Notes: generated by a model not told the origin, from the sequence alone. Counted from the first letter of the stretch, positions 1 through 7,692 are shown. The stretch is 42,161 nucleotides of DNA from Clostridia bacterium (GCA_017435665.1 JAFSEP010000009.1:1-42161); one strand, 5' to 3'. Program-made: numbers and translations.

Positions 1-130
1 GGCGTTTCGGATTTGAAAGGCGATAGCCTGTCTGCATCCTCAACATCCAAAAATCCATCAAAAATTCGCACTTTTGGGTCGTAAGATTTTTTTCGGAACG
101 GATTTTTGGCAAATCAAGGCACAAAACGCA

Positions 131-150
131 GTAAATCCTGTTGGATTTAC
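131..150. repeat. Short perfect hairpin at the left edge
   Basis: Arms GTAAATCC and GGATTTAC are separated by a TGTT loop. Positions 1-130 hold no convincing gene. The hairpin lies directly before a longer structured repeat at 153-220 and may belong to the same element. It has no U-tract, so I do not call it a terminator. Confidence 0.6.
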
Positions 151-152
151 GA

Positions 153-220
153 GTATTTTAACGATGAGTTGACGGAAATCCGCCCCGTAAAAAACGGGTT
201 CGGATTACACCCGTCACCCT
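153..220 (+). repeat. Dispersed structured repeat, copy 1
   Basis: This 68-bp stretch recurs at 11894-11960 with about four substitutions and one indel. It folds as nested stems: AATCCG (177-182) pairs with CGGATT (201-206), CCCGT (184-188) with ACGGG (194-198), and GATGAGT with ACCCGTC outside them, with one mismatch that the second copy repairs. The second copy loses one base in the inner stem but keeps pairing, which favours selection on structure over coding. It lies downstream of the GT2 gene. Function unknown. Confidence 0.75.
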
Positions 221-224
221 AATT

Positions 225-1034
225 TTATTTTCTGAGTCTTGAATAAAATACCTTTGTAAGCCCTACGGGGAGAATGAACAGCAGAAGCTGAGCCAGGGAG
301 GGGATGAGGAAGTCTTTAAGTGAGCTGAAGCCCATCTTATGAATTCTCCATCTTGAGATGATAAACCACTTGGTGTTGACCCAATTCTTTCTACGCTTCA
401 TATTCTCGTCTGAGGTTCTGTATCTTACAAGCACCTGAGGGATGTTTTTACCTCTTGCTCCTGCCATAAGCAAACGTACCACGAAGTCGTAATCTTCACA
501 GCGGGTCATTTCGTTATATCCGCCGATTTTGTCAGCAAATGACTTTGAAAAAGCAATTCCGGGATTATTGAAGGGATTTCGGGTTTTTGCAAATTCTCTG
601 ATTTCTCCGTCTGTAACGGGTGTTTTCTTCACGGCTTTTGCTTCACCCGTTTCCGTGTCGAACTCTTCAATATATACACCGCAGATATCAGCTTCGTCAT
701 TTTCGAAAACCTCAAGGATTTTCTGTGTGTAATCGGGAAGAAGAAGGTCGTCCGAGTCAATCTTTGCGATAATATCCGTATCACAAAGAGAAATTGCGGT
801 ATTTGAAGCGTGCCAGTTTCCCTTGTTTTCGGTTTCTTTGAAAACAAAGATATCGGGATAGTTAAACAGATAGTGGTCAACTACCTTGTAAAGCTCTAAT
901 GTCAGGGTGCCGTCAGCCACAAGCACAACCTTATCGGGCATTCTGTTCTGACTGAATATGGCCTTCAGGCAGTAGCCGAGATTGTCGGCTTTTTCTTTAT
1001 CGTATGTGGTTGATATAATTGAAACGGTTTTCAT
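225..1034 (-). CDS. Family 2 glycosyltransferase
   Basis: A 269-residue GT-A fold glycosyltransferase that would move a sugar from a nucleotide-sugar donor onto a cell-surface glycan or lipid; the acceptor cannot be told. The N-terminus (MKTVSIISTTYDKEKADNLG) is the usual GT2 nucleotide-binding start. The metal-binding DxD-type motif appears as KIDSDDLLLPDY around residue 95, and CEDYDFVVRLL near residue 195 matches the acceptor-side ED motif. A hydrophobic stretch near the C-terminus (FLIPSLAQLLLFILPVG) could anchor it to the membrane. I chose the ATG at 1034 over the longer frame because AGGTGG lies just upstream and the promoter at 1059-1088 leaves no room for a longer protein. It stands alone and is divergent from the flavoprotein genes. 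Confidence 0.9.
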   Translation of the reverse strand: MKTVSIISTTYDKEKADNLGYCLKAIFSQNRMPDKVVLVADGTLTLELYKVVDHYLFNYPDIFVFKETENKGNWHASNTAISLCDTDIIAKIDSDDLLLPDYTQKILEVFENDEADICGVYIEEFDTETGEAKAVKKTPVTDGEIREFAKTRNPFNNPGIAFSKSFADKIGGYNEMTRCEDYDFVVRLLMAGARGKNIPQVLVRYRTSDENMKRRKNWVNTKWFIISRWRIHKMGFSSLKDFLIPSLAQLLLFILPVGLTKVFYSRLRK

Positions 1035-1058
1035 AAAACAGCCACCTTTCTGATTTGC

Positions 1059-1088
1059 ATTATAACATATACGACTTCTTGGTGTCAA
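1059..1088 (-). promoter_or_regulatory. Sigma-A promoter of the GT2 gene
   Basis: On the minus strand TTGACA (1088-1083) and TATAAT (1064-1059) are 18 bp apart, 25 bp before the ATG. Its -35 hexamer lies back to back with that of the plus-strand promoter, forming the palindrome TGTCAA-ATA-TTGACA at 1083-1097, so the two promoters probably compete for polymerase. Confidence 0.8.
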
Positions 1089-1091
1089 ATA

Positions 1092-1121
1092 TTGACAGAG
1101 TGCGGTCAATAATGATAAAAT
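1092..1121 (+). promoter_or_regulatory. Sigma-A promoter of the flavoprotein pair
   Basis: TTGACA (1092-1097) and TAAAAT (1116-1121) are 18 bp apart, with the start codon at 1156. It is face to back with the GT2 promoter, only 3 bp separating the two -35 boxes. Confidence 0.65.
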
Positions 1122-1155
1122 ATAATTTATGTAAAATGCGGAAAGAGGTGTGAAT

Positions 1156-2364
1156 ATGAGCGTTGCGATTATAGGTGCAGGAGCATCGGGTCTTGTGTGC
1201 GCCATTGAGATAAAAAGGCTTAACCGTGAAATACCCGTCACCTTGTACGAGGCAAATCCCCGAGTGGGAAAAAAGATACTTGCAACGGGTAACGGGAGAT
1301 GCAACCTGACAAATATGTCGGCTCATAAGCAGGGCTATCGCAATATGGGCTTCGCAAGGTATGCCCTTGAAGCCTTCACTCCGCAGAGCAATATTGAGTT
1401 TTTCAATTCCCTGGGACTTTTCACAAGAGAGGACGGCTGCGGAAGGGTATATCCCCTGAGCAATCAGGCGTCAGGTGTACTTGATGTGCTGAGACTTGCC
1501 GCCGAAAGGGAAGGGGTTAATATTGTTACCGACTGTCACGTTGATAATGCACAGCACGGAAAAGACGGCTTTTACGTATGCGGCAGGGTATATGATAACC
1601 TTGTTCTTGCAACGGGTGGTAAGGCTGCACCCTCACAGGGCTCAGACGGAAGCGGCTACAAGCTTCTCAAGCAGCTTGGGCATAAGGTGACTACCCTTGC
1701 ACCCAGCCTTGTTCAGCTTGAAACGGAAAACAGACAGTATCCTAAGCAGCTCAAGGGTGTCAGGTGTGAATGTGAGATGTCCCTTGTCACCGACGGAAGG
1801 CTTACGGTGCAGAAAAAGGGAGAGCTTCTCTTTGCCGATTACGGACTTTCGGGCATAGTTTCAATGGAGATGTCAGCATATATTTCTCCTCACCTTGCAA
1901 AAGGAGGAAGCAAGCCGACGGTATATATCGACTTTGTGACCTCAATGACAAGGGATGTAATGCTTGAAAATATAAAATCCCTTGACGGAAATATGAGGAT
2001 AGAGGACATTCTTTCAGGCTTTATGCCAAGAAAGATCGGACAGGTTATTATTAAGGAAGTAAAAATAAATTCTCAGGATAAATTGTCTCAGATTAAACAT
2101 AATAAGCTGAAAGAATTGGTTTCAGTCTGCAAGGGCTTCGGCTTCACCGTCACGGGAACAAAGGGCTATGACTTCGCTCAGGTAACAAGCGGGGGAGCAG
2201 ACACAAAGGAATTTGACAGAGAAACAATGCAGTCCAAAAAGGTCAGGGGACTTTACTGTATAGGTGAGCTTCTTGACGTTGACGGTGACTGCGGCGGATA
2301 TAATCTTAACTGGGCGTGGTCAAGCGGAAGACTTGCCGCAAAGAGTATAACAGAACAAAAGTAA
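1156..2364 (+). CDS. HI0933/BaiN-type FAD-dependent oxidoreductase
   Basis: A 402-residue flavoprotein of the HI0933-like family (which includes BaiN and the so-called aminoacetone oxidases). The N-terminal dinucleotide fold is plain (VAIIGAGASGLVCAIEIKRL), followed by the family motif KKILATGNGRCNLTN near residue 45 and LATGGKAAPSQGSDGSGY near residue 155. The C-terminus GELLDVDGDCGGYNLNWAWSSG is the second FAD-contact signature. The physiological substrate is unknown for most members; some act on bile-acid intermediates, which is not shown here. The ATG at 1156 is preferred over the GTG at 1150 because the Shine-Dalgarno AGAGGTG ends at 1150. The next flavoprotein begins 10 bp after the stop, so the two form an operon. 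Confidence 0.92.
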   Translation: MSVAIIGAGASGLVCAIEIKRLNREIPVTLYEANPRVGKKILATGNGRCNLTNMSAHKQGYRNMGFARYALEAFTPQSNIEFFNSLGLFTREDGCGRVYPLSNQASGVLDVLRLAAEREGVNIVTDCHVDNAQHGKDGFYVCGRVYDNLVLATGGKAAPSQGSDGSGYKLLKQLGHKVTTLAPSLVQLETENRQYPKQLKGVRCECEMSLVTDGRLTVQKKGELLFADYGLSGIVSMEMSAYISPHLAKGGSKPTVYIDFVTSMTRDVMLENIKSLDGNMRIEDILSGFMPRKIGQVIIKEVKINSQDKLSQIKHNKLKELVSVCKGFGFTVTGTKGYDFAQVTSGGADTKEFDRETMQSKKVRGLYCIGELLDVDGDCGGYNLNWAWSSGRLAAKSITEQK

Positions 2365-2374
2365 GTGGTGCGAT

Positions 2375-3970
2375 ATGTTAAGAATAAATGAAATAAAGGT
2401 GCCTCTTGAATATACAAGAGAGGATCTTATAAAAAAGTGTGCAAAGACCCTCAGGGTAAAGTCTGAGGCTATTACCTCAATGTCTGTGTATAAAAAGAGC
2501 ATAGACTCAAGGAAAAAGGACGATATAAGATTCATCTTCGCTCTTGACGTAACCGTTGACGGTAACGAGGAGGAAATTGCTTCGAAATTTGAGGATAAGA
2601 AGGTCAGCATTGCACAGCGCTATGAATATGAAATGCCCGAAAATAAGCGCAGCTCAGCCTTCAGACCCGTAGTGGTAGGCTTCGGACCTGCAGGTATTTT
2701 TGCGGCTCTCACTCTTGCAAGAGCAGGGCTTAAACCCATAGTTTTTGAGCGTGGCAGAGATGTTGACAGCCGTATAAACGACGTTAACCGATTCTGGATG
2801 ACCAGAGAGCTTGACACCTCGTCAAATGTTCAGTTCGGCGAGGGCGGAGCAGGCACCTTCTCTGACGGTAAGCTGACAACGGGCATCAAAAGTCCCTTCA
2901 TCCGTAAGGTGTTTGAGGAGTTTGTCAATTACGGCGCACCTGAGGAAATCCTCTATTCCTCCAAGCCTCATATCGGTACGGATAAGCTTGGCGGAGTGGT
3001 TAAGAATATGCGTCAGGAAATAATAAGGCTTGGCGGTGAGGTTAAATTCGGTTGCAGACTCAGCGATGTTATCATATATAACAGCTTTGTTCAGGGTGTG
3101 ACCTATGAGGAAAACGGTCAGCTTCACGATATGGAAACAGACTGCGTTGTCCTTGCAATAGGTCATTCGGCACGTGATACTGTGAGAATGCTTCACTCAA
3201 AGGGCATCAATATGCTGCAGAAGGCATTTTCTGTGGGCTGCAGAATAGAGCATCCCAGGGAATTTATAGATAAAGCCCAGTACGGTGATTTTGCAGGTCA
3301 TCCTGCTTTAGGCGCCGCCGATTACAAAATGGCTTGTCATCCTGCTCATTCAAGAGGGTTATATACCTTCTGTATGTGCCCCGGAGGAACGGTTGTTGCG
3401 GCAACGAGCGAATATCACGGCGTTGTTGTAAACGGTATGAGTGAATACGCAAGAGATGCTGAAAACTCGAATTCAGCTCTCCTTGTAGGTATAGAGCCTG
3501 AGGATTTCGGTTCTGACGATGTGCTTGCAGGCTTTGAGCTTCAGGAAAAGATAGAGCATACTGCATTTAATGTGGGTGGCGGAGATTATACAGCTCCCTG
3601 TCAGCTTGTGGGAGATTTCCTTGATAACCGCAGGTCTGCAAAGCTGGGAAGCGTCAACCCCAGCTATCCTATGGGTGTTACCCCTACGGATATCAGACAG
3701 GTGCTTCCCAAAAAGGTCACCGACACAATGGACGAGGGTCTGAGAAAAATGGGCAGAATGATTGAGGGCTTTACTATGCACGATGCTGTGCTGACAGCTC
3801 CCGAATCAAGAAGCTCCTCGCCCGTAAGAATTGTCCGTGACGAGTTTTATCAGACGAATATCAGGGGACTTTATCCCTGCGGAGAGGGCGCAGGCTATGC
3901 AGGAGGAATTGTATCTGCTGCGGTTGACGGAATAAAATGTGCCCACGCTGTTTTGAGTGATGAGGTATAG
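2375..3970 (+). CDS. FAD-dependent dehydrogenase (COG2509-like)
   Basis: A 531-residue flavoprotein. Residues 1 to about 90 form a small basic N-terminal domain (IKVPLEYTREDLIKKCAKTL), then the dinucleotide-binding fold starts at about residue 100 (PVVVGFGPAGIFAALTLARA) and continues with FEGGAG-like loops (QFGEGGAGTFSDGKLTT). The C-terminal signature GLYPCGEGAGYAGGIVSAAVDG closes the FAD site. This family is widespread in anaerobic Firmicutes and annotated only as an uncharacterised dehydrogenase; no substrate can be assigned. It is translationally close to the upstream HI0933-type gene, suggesting that two flavoenzymes are made together. Length and both FAD signatures are intact. Confidence 0.9.
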   Translation: MLRINEIKVPLEYTREDLIKKCAKTLRVKSEAITSMSVYKKSIDSRKKDDIRFIFALDVTVDGNEEEIASKFEDKKVSIAQRYEYEMPENKRSSAFRPVVVGFGPAGIFAALTLARAGLKPIVFERGRDVDSRINDVNRFWMTRELDTSSNVQFGEGGAGTFSDGKLTTGIKSPFIRKVFEEFVNYGAPEEILYSSKPHIGTDKLGGVVKNMRQEIIRLGGEVKFGCRLSDVIIYNSFVQGVTYEENGQLHDMETDCVVLAIGHSARDTVRMLHSKGINMLQKAFSVGCRIEHPREFIDKAQYGDFAGHPALGAADYKMACHPAHSRGLYTFCMCPGGTVVAATSEYHGVVVNGMSEYARDAENSNSALLVGIEPEDFGSDDVLAGFELQEKIEHTAFNVGGGDYTAPCQLVGDFLDNRRSAKLGSVNPSYPMGVTPTDIRQVLPKKVTDTMDEGLRKMGRMIEGFTMHDAVLTAPESRSSSPVRIVRDEFYQTNIRGLYPCGEGAGYAGGIVSAAVDGIKCAHAVLSDEV

Positions 3971-4095
3971 GAATTGTGGAACAATTCCAATGGAAAGTTG
4001 AAAATGTAAAGTGGAAGACCCCTCAGTCAGCTTCGCTGACAGCTCCCCTTTCAGGGAGAGCCGCTGCAGAATTGCAGGACCTGCGGTCGGCAATT
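3970..4095 (+). repeat. Composite repeat: hairpin, heptamer array, palindrome, core hairpin
   Basis: Directly after the flavoprotein stop comes a hairpin (GGAATTGT/ACAATTCC, 3970-3988). Four 7-bp units follow (TGGAAAG, TTGAAAA, TGTAAAG, TGGAAGA; 3991-4018). Next is a palindromic block (GTCAGC-TTC-GCTGAC at 4026-4040, CTCCC/GGGAG at 4043-4058). Last is a hairpin AATTGC...GACC-TGC-GGTC...GCAATT (4070-4095) that recurs at 7732, 8087 and 14537. The heptamers share the pattern YKNARAR with arrays near 7706, 8111, 10817, 14518 and 38933. Confidence 0.75.
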
Positions 4096-4142
4096 ATAAT
4101 AGATTGTATTTAACGAATCGTTTCAACGGTGAGGTGCTGTAA

Positions 4143-4571
4143 ATGCAACACATAATCTTCGGAATAAAAGAAAGCGCTCCGTACTATGACAGATACGGAG
4201 CCTATTTGATAGTAGAAAATAACGGTAAAATTGCTGTAATAGAGACAGAAAAAGGTTTATTTCTTATTGGAGGCGGAATTGAAACCGGTGAAACTGATGA
4301 AGAATGTATAGTTCGTGAGTGTCTTGAAGAAACGGGTTGCTCCGTTATAATCAGAGAGAAGATATGTTCTGCTGAAACCTATTGTAAACACAAAACTATC
4401 GGTTATTTTCATCCCATACAGACCTATTATTCGGGAGAAATTTGTGGGAAAGCCGGCAAACCTGTTGAAAACGGTCATAGGTTTAAATGGATGGACTATG
4501 AACTGTTGAAAGGTCAGCTTTATGCTGAAATGCAGAACTGGGCTTTGGAGCAGTGGAAGAAAATCCGATAA
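4143..4571 (+). CDS. Nudix hydrolase
   Basis: A 142-residue Nudix enzyme that would hydrolyse a nucleoside diphosphate linked to another group, in the cytoplasm. The full Nudix box is present at about residues 40-63: G-GIETG-E-TDEECIV-RE-CL-EE-TG, with all metal-binding glutamates. The protein is about the size of MutT-like housekeeping members, and nothing in the sequence tells the substrate. GAGGTG lies six bases before the ATG. It stands alone between the repeat block at 3970-4095 and large hairpins at 4576-4695, and converges with the minus-strand gene at 4706. Confidence 0.93.
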   Translation: MQHIIFGIKESAPYYDRYGAYLIVENNGKIAVIETEKGLFLIGGGIETGETDEECIVRECLEETGCSVIIREKICSAETYCKHKTIGYFHPIQTYYSGEICGKAGKPVENGHRFKWMDYELLKGQLYAEMQNWALEQWKKIR

Positions 4572-4575
4572 TAAC

Positions 4576-4695
4576 AGCCGCATAACGAGGGACACTTCCT
4601 ACGGAAGTGTCAGCGTTATGCGGCTTGGTTTGTGCAGAAGGTAAGTTTAAGCGGCGAGGCCGCACGGAAGCTACGCTTCCGTGTAGCCTCGCCGC
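4576..4695. repeat. Two large hairpins between convergent genes
   Basis: The first hairpin pairs AGCCGCATAACG (4576-4587) with CGTTATGCGGCT (4614-4625) around an inner stem GACACTTCC-TAC-GGAAGTGTC. The second pairs GCGGCGAGGC (4651-4660) with GCCTCGCCGC (4686-4695) around ACGGAAGC-TAC-GCTTCCGT. Both have the same build: long outer stem, inner stem, TAC loop. Neither has a clear U-tract, so they may be paired repeat units that also block read-through between the convergent genes. Confidence 0.7.
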
Positions 4696-4705
4696 CTTGC
4701 TGCAC

Positions 4706-5275
4706 CTACAATTCTTGCCCGGCAAGAATTGCCTCAATATTATCAATTATAAACTGCTGTGCCTCAAGATTGTAAACCACAACAGAATAATTACCGTTTC
4801 TACCGGTTCTGACCTCCATACTAATGCCGGCAGCAATGCCTGATTCGGTAGGAATAAAAGATGTTTTTCCGTTTGGCATGGTTCCCTCGGCAAGCATATC
4901 CAGACTGACGAGCCAATCTCTTATCTTTTTATAGTCCATCTTTTTGTAAACATTCTCATCAACCAAATCAGATAACCGTGAGGCTATTGTGCTGATAGGC
5001 ATAGGCAAAGACGAAAACTCAAACCCGCTAAGAGCTTCTTCCGAAACACAAAAGGGCAATTTTTTACTTCCCGGCGTCTTGCTTTTATAGGCAATCTGAC
5101 CATCGTTATCAATTACCTGCCTGAGAATATCCGAAACATAGAATAAACACCGGGAAATCCTGATATTGTTTATAACGTCATTTTCATCGGCTGACTCATC
5201 ATTAATGGGATTTATTCCCTGAGCCAGCTTGTCTATATACATTTTTGCTCTTTTCATTTTTTCAAGCTCTGTCAT
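4706..5275 (-). CDS. Conserved hypothetical, possible winged-helix C-terminus
   Basis: A 189-residue soluble protein without signal peptide or membrane segment. I recognise the type as a recurring uncharacterised protein of Clostridia but cannot give it a function. The N-terminal third is helical and charged (ELEKMKRAKMYIDKLAQGIN, then RISRCLFYVSDILRQVI). The C-terminal half (MDYKKIRDWLVSLDML, then SFIPTESGIAAGISMEVRTG, ending VVVYNLEAQQFIIDNI) has the helix-strand rhythm of a winged-helix or phage-antirepressor-like domain, which is only a resemblance. It ends in a palindrome (AATTCTTGCC/GGCAAGAATT) that is part of the coding sequence. The next gene upstream on the same strand stops 11 bp before this start, so it probably shares that operon. 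Confidence 0.75.
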   Translation of the reverse strand: MTELEKMKRAKMYIDKLAQGINPINDESADENDVINNIRISRCLFYVSDILRQVIDNDGQIAYKSKTPGSKKLPFCVSEEALSGFEFSSLPMPISTIASRLSDLVDENVYKKMDYKKIRDWLVSLDMLAEGTMPNGKTSFIPTESGIAAGISMEVRTGRNGNYSVVVYNLEAQQFIIDNIEAILAGQEL

Positions 5276-5286
5276 TTAGTATCACC

Positions 5287-5910
5287 TCAATCAAAAAATT
5301 TCTTCTCAATCTCACCGCATATGCAGTGATAAACAGGTTGATGCAGCTCCTGAATTTTATATGTTTCTTCTTCGGGAATGCAGATTGAAATATCGGAAAT
5401 TTCCTTGAGCCTGCCTCCGTTTTTGCCTGTCAGAGCAATAACCGTAAGACCCAGAGCTTTTGCGGTTTTTACGGCGCAGACAATGTTTTCCGAATTCCCC
5501 GAGGTGCTGATTGCCATAAGCACATCATCCTTATTTGCAAGAGCAATAATTGCCTGAGCGTAAACAAGGCGTGGATCGGCATCATTTATAAAGGCTGTGT
5601 TGAACGAGGTCAGAGAGGGGAGAGATATTGCAGGCAATCCGCCCTGCAGTCCGTCAAAAATAAAGTCGTCAAGCTCACTATAATTTTTTGCCATTTCTGT
5701 CTTCTTTTGAACAGATAACGGGCGTTTTTTCAGAAAGCCTTTCATCAGCTCTCCTGAAATATGCTCGCAGTCTGCGGCACTTCCTCCGTTTCCGCAGAGA
5801 AGGAGCTTACCTTTGTTTTCATAGCAACGGATAATTGCTTCCGTTGCCGATATAATATCCTCTCTGCAAATTTCAAGAGAGGGATATCGCTTTGCCAATT
5901 CGTTAATCAT
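5287..5910 (-). CDS. SIS-domain sugar-phosphate isomerase (GmhA-like)
   Basis: A 207-residue single-SIS-domain protein closest in pattern to phosphoheptose isomerase GmhA, which converts sedoheptulose 7-phosphate to D-glycero-D-manno-heptose 7-phosphate. The phosphate-binding motif LLCGNGGSAADCEHISGEL is at residues 37-55, with Glu54 in the place of the catalytic glutamate. AISTSGNSENIV is the second phosphate loop and LHQPVYHCICGEIE near the C-terminus supplies the histidine. I start at the ATG at 5910, which has GAGGTC upstream; the longer frame would overlap the ROK gene. The ROK kinase stops 10 bp upstream. Other heptose genes are not in the window, so the true substrate could be a different ketose phosphate. 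Confidence 0.82.
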   Translation of the reverse strand: MINELAKRYPSLEICREDIISATEAIIRCYENKGKLLLCGNGGSAADCEHISGELMKGFLKKRPLSVQKKTEMAKNYSELDDFIFDGLQGGLPAISLPSLTSFNTAFINDADPRLVYAQAIIALANKDDVLMAISTSGNSENIVCAVKTAKALGLTVIALTGKNGGRLKEISDISICIPEEETYKIQELHQPVYHCICGEIEKKFFD

Positions 5911-5920
5911 ATTTATGACC

Positions 5921-6868
5921 TCACACCAAAGCCGCACCGATAGCGGCATAATCACCTATGCTCTCACCTAATTCAGCCGCCACAATCTGACAGCAATCTG
6001 CTGAAATTTTAAGTGCTTCTTTTTCAATCTCTGCTTTCATACTTTCTCTGAGCAAATGACCGCTTCTGCCGAATATGCTTCCGATTATAATCTTTTCCGG
6101 ATTAAGAAAATCGATTATCACCGAAAGTCCCTTGCCGAGATATTCACCGCAGCTTCTGTATACCTCAAGTGCTGTTTCGTCACCCTTCTCGGCGGCTTCA
6201 GCTATTGCTTGAGCTGTTACCTGAGAAGGCTGCATACCCTTCGTATAATAGGCAGGATAAATCCCTGCTTGTGATTTTTCAAGAGCCTTCATATAACCCA
6301 GCTGAGCTAAACCGCCGCCACTGCAGAAGCCTTCAAAAGAGCCTTCTTTGCCGTAGCCTACGGGTCCCGATTCTGCAAGGCGTATGTGTCCGATTTCGCC
6401 TGCATTGCCGTTTGTGCCTGTGTAAAGAGCGCCGTTAAGTATGAGCCCTGCACCAAGACCTGTGCCGAAGGTAAGAAACACCATATTTCTGCACCCCCGA
6501 CCTGCACCGAATTTCCATTCGGCAACAGCACAGGCGTTTGCATCGTTCTGCAGACGTACCGTAACACCGTAACGTGACTGTATCTGCTTAACGATTTCCA
6601 CCTTATCCCAACCGGGAAGGTTGGGAGGACTGAGAATTATGCCCTTTTCCGCATCAAGGGGTCCGCCGCAGGAAATCCCCACAGCCTCGGGTGTACCGTC
6701 AAGGATACTGTCAGCCATCTGTATAAGTCTGTCAATCATCTGTGACGGGCTTATGCTGAAATCCGTTGAACAGCGTTCTTTTTTAATAAGACGGATGCTT
6801 TTGCCGTCATATTCAGCAGTCACGGCGGCGCACTTTGTTCCGCCTATATCAAAACCGAGTATGTACAT
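5921..6868 (-). CDS. ROK-family sugar kinase
   Basis: A 315-residue ROK protein without the DNA-binding extension of ROK repressors, so a sugar kinase is likely. The ATP phosphate loop LGFDIGGTKCA is at residues 4-14, the catalytic aspartate lies in RLQNDANACAVAEW near residue 105, and FGTGLGAGLILNG follows. The usual ROK zinc motif (CxCGxxGCxE) is replaced by GYGKEGSFEGFCSGGG, a variant I know from gut anaerobes. Hexose or N-acetylhexosamine are plausible substrates; the sequence does not decide. I chose the ATG at 6868 because the N-terminus then matches the family and a TATAAT lies at about 6903-6908 within the longer frame. It is followed by the SIS isomerase, suggesting one small sugar-phosphate pathway. 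Confidence 0.88.
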   Translation of the reverse strand: MYILGFDIGGTKCAAVTAEYDGKSIRLIKKERCSTDFSISPSQMIDRLIQMADSILDGTPEAVGISCGGPLDAEKGIILSPPNLPGWDKVEIVKQIQSRYGVTVRLQNDANACAVAEWKFGAGRGCRNMVFLTFGTGLGAGLILNGALYTGTNGNAGEIGHIRLAESGPVGYGKEGSFEGFCSGGGLAQLGYMKALEKSQAGIYPAYYTKGMQPSQVTAQAIAEAAEKGDETALEVYRSCGEYLGKGLSVIIDFLNPEKIIIGSIFGRSGHLLRESMKAEIEKEALKISADCCQIVAAELGESIGDYAAIGAALV

Positions 6869-6938
6869 AAAATCATTCCAATTAATTTCAGTTGTTTTTC
6901 TCATTATAACACTAACGGAAAATATAAGCAAATATTAT

Positions 6939-6967
6939 TTGTTAAAAGTTCGGGAATGTGATATAAT
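6939..6967 (+). promoter_or_regulatory. Sigma-A promoter of the acetyltransferase gene
   Basis: TTGTTA (6939-6944) and TATAAT (6962-6967) are 17 bp apart, 26 bp before the ATG at 6994. The intergenic region is shared with the divergent ROK gene. Confidence 0.7.
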
Positions 6968-6993
6968 GCATAAAAAAGCAAAGGGAGATAATT

Positions 6994-7599
6994 ATGACAG
7001 AAAAAGATAAAATGCACAGCGGAGAACTATATCTGCCTATGGGCGAAGAAATAATGAACGAACAGCTTCAATGTATCGAGAAGCTTTATGATTATAACCT
7101 TACACGTCCTACGGAACAAAAGAAGCGTGAGGAAATGCTTAAAGATATGTTTGCCGAAATAGGTACGGGCTGCTATGTTGAACCGCCTTTACACGCAAAT
7201 TGGGCAGGTAAGCACGTTCACTTCGGTAGGGATGTATATGCAAACTTCGGGCTTACCCTCGTTGACGATACTCACATCTATGTGGGGGATAATACCATGT
7301 TCGGCCCCAATGTCGTTGTGGCAACGGCAGGGCACCCCATTCTTCCCGAAATAAGGGAGCAGGGCTATCAGTATAATATGAGCGTAACAATCGGCAAAAA
7401 CTGCTGGCTGGGCGCAGGAGTTCTTGTTATGCCCGGTGTTACAATCGGTGATAATTCCGTCATCGGTGCAGGAAGCGTTGTAACCAAGGACATACCTGCA
7501 AACGTTGTGGCTGTGGGAAACCCCTGCAAAGTAATGCGGGAAATAGGGGAGAAGGACAGAGAGTTCTATTTCAGAGACAGAAGGATAGAGCTTGATTAA
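6994..7599 (+). CDS. Maltose/galactoside O-acetyltransferase family
   Basis: A 201-residue acetyl-CoA-dependent O-acetyltransferase of the LacA/Maa family. Residues 1-60 are the Mac domain (LYDYNLTRPTEQKKREEML). From about residue 65 the hexapeptide repeats of a left-handed beta-helix run to the C-terminus (VHFGRDVYANFG, IYVGDNTMFGPNV, VTIGKNCWLGAGV, VTIGDNSVIGAGS). The catalytic histidine is His114 in TAGHPI. Length is normal for the family. The sugar acceptor cannot be read from sequence, and many such enzymes are detoxifying or unassigned. AAGGGAG precedes the ATG. Neighbouring ROK and SIS genes are divergent, so a shared pathway is possible but not shown. Confidence 0.92.
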   Translation: MTEKDKMHSGELYLPMGEEIMNEQLQCIEKLYDYNLTRPTEQKKREEMLKDMFAEIGTGCYVEPPLHANWAGKHVHFGRDVYANFGLTLVDDTHIYVGDNTMFGPNVVVATAGHPILPEIREQGYQYNMSVTIGKNCWLGAGVLVMPGVTIGDNSVIGAGSVVTKDIPANVVAVGNPCKVMREIGEKDREFYFRDRRIELD

Positions 7600-7607
7600 G
7601 GAAGGTA

Positions 7608-7692
7608 TCCGGCTCCCTGAGGGAGTAAATTCCGCATTTTGATAGCTGTCCCCTTTAGGGGAAAGTGGCTTCGGCACAGCCGAAGACGAAAG
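7608..7692. repeat. Palindromic GC-rich dispersed repeat
   Basis: This block follows the acetyltransferase stop. It holds a palindrome CTCCCTGAGGGAG and an inverted repeat built on GTGGCTTCGGCACAGCCGAAG flanks, resembling the palindromic part of the 3970-4095 repeat and part of 10940-11000. It belongs to a class of palindromes scattered in Ruminococcus-type genomes and contains no coding frame of its own. Confidence 0.6.

Noticed and set aside
1-220. A plus-strand peptide frame ending at 224
   Set aside because: The frame through the structured repeat is broken by an indel in the second copy at 11894, while base pairing is kept, so it is more likely non-coding.
4706-5275. Calling this gene a phage antirepressor
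   Set aside because: Only a loose resemblance in the C-terminal half; no phage gene is nearby and the type is common as a chromosomal hypothetical.
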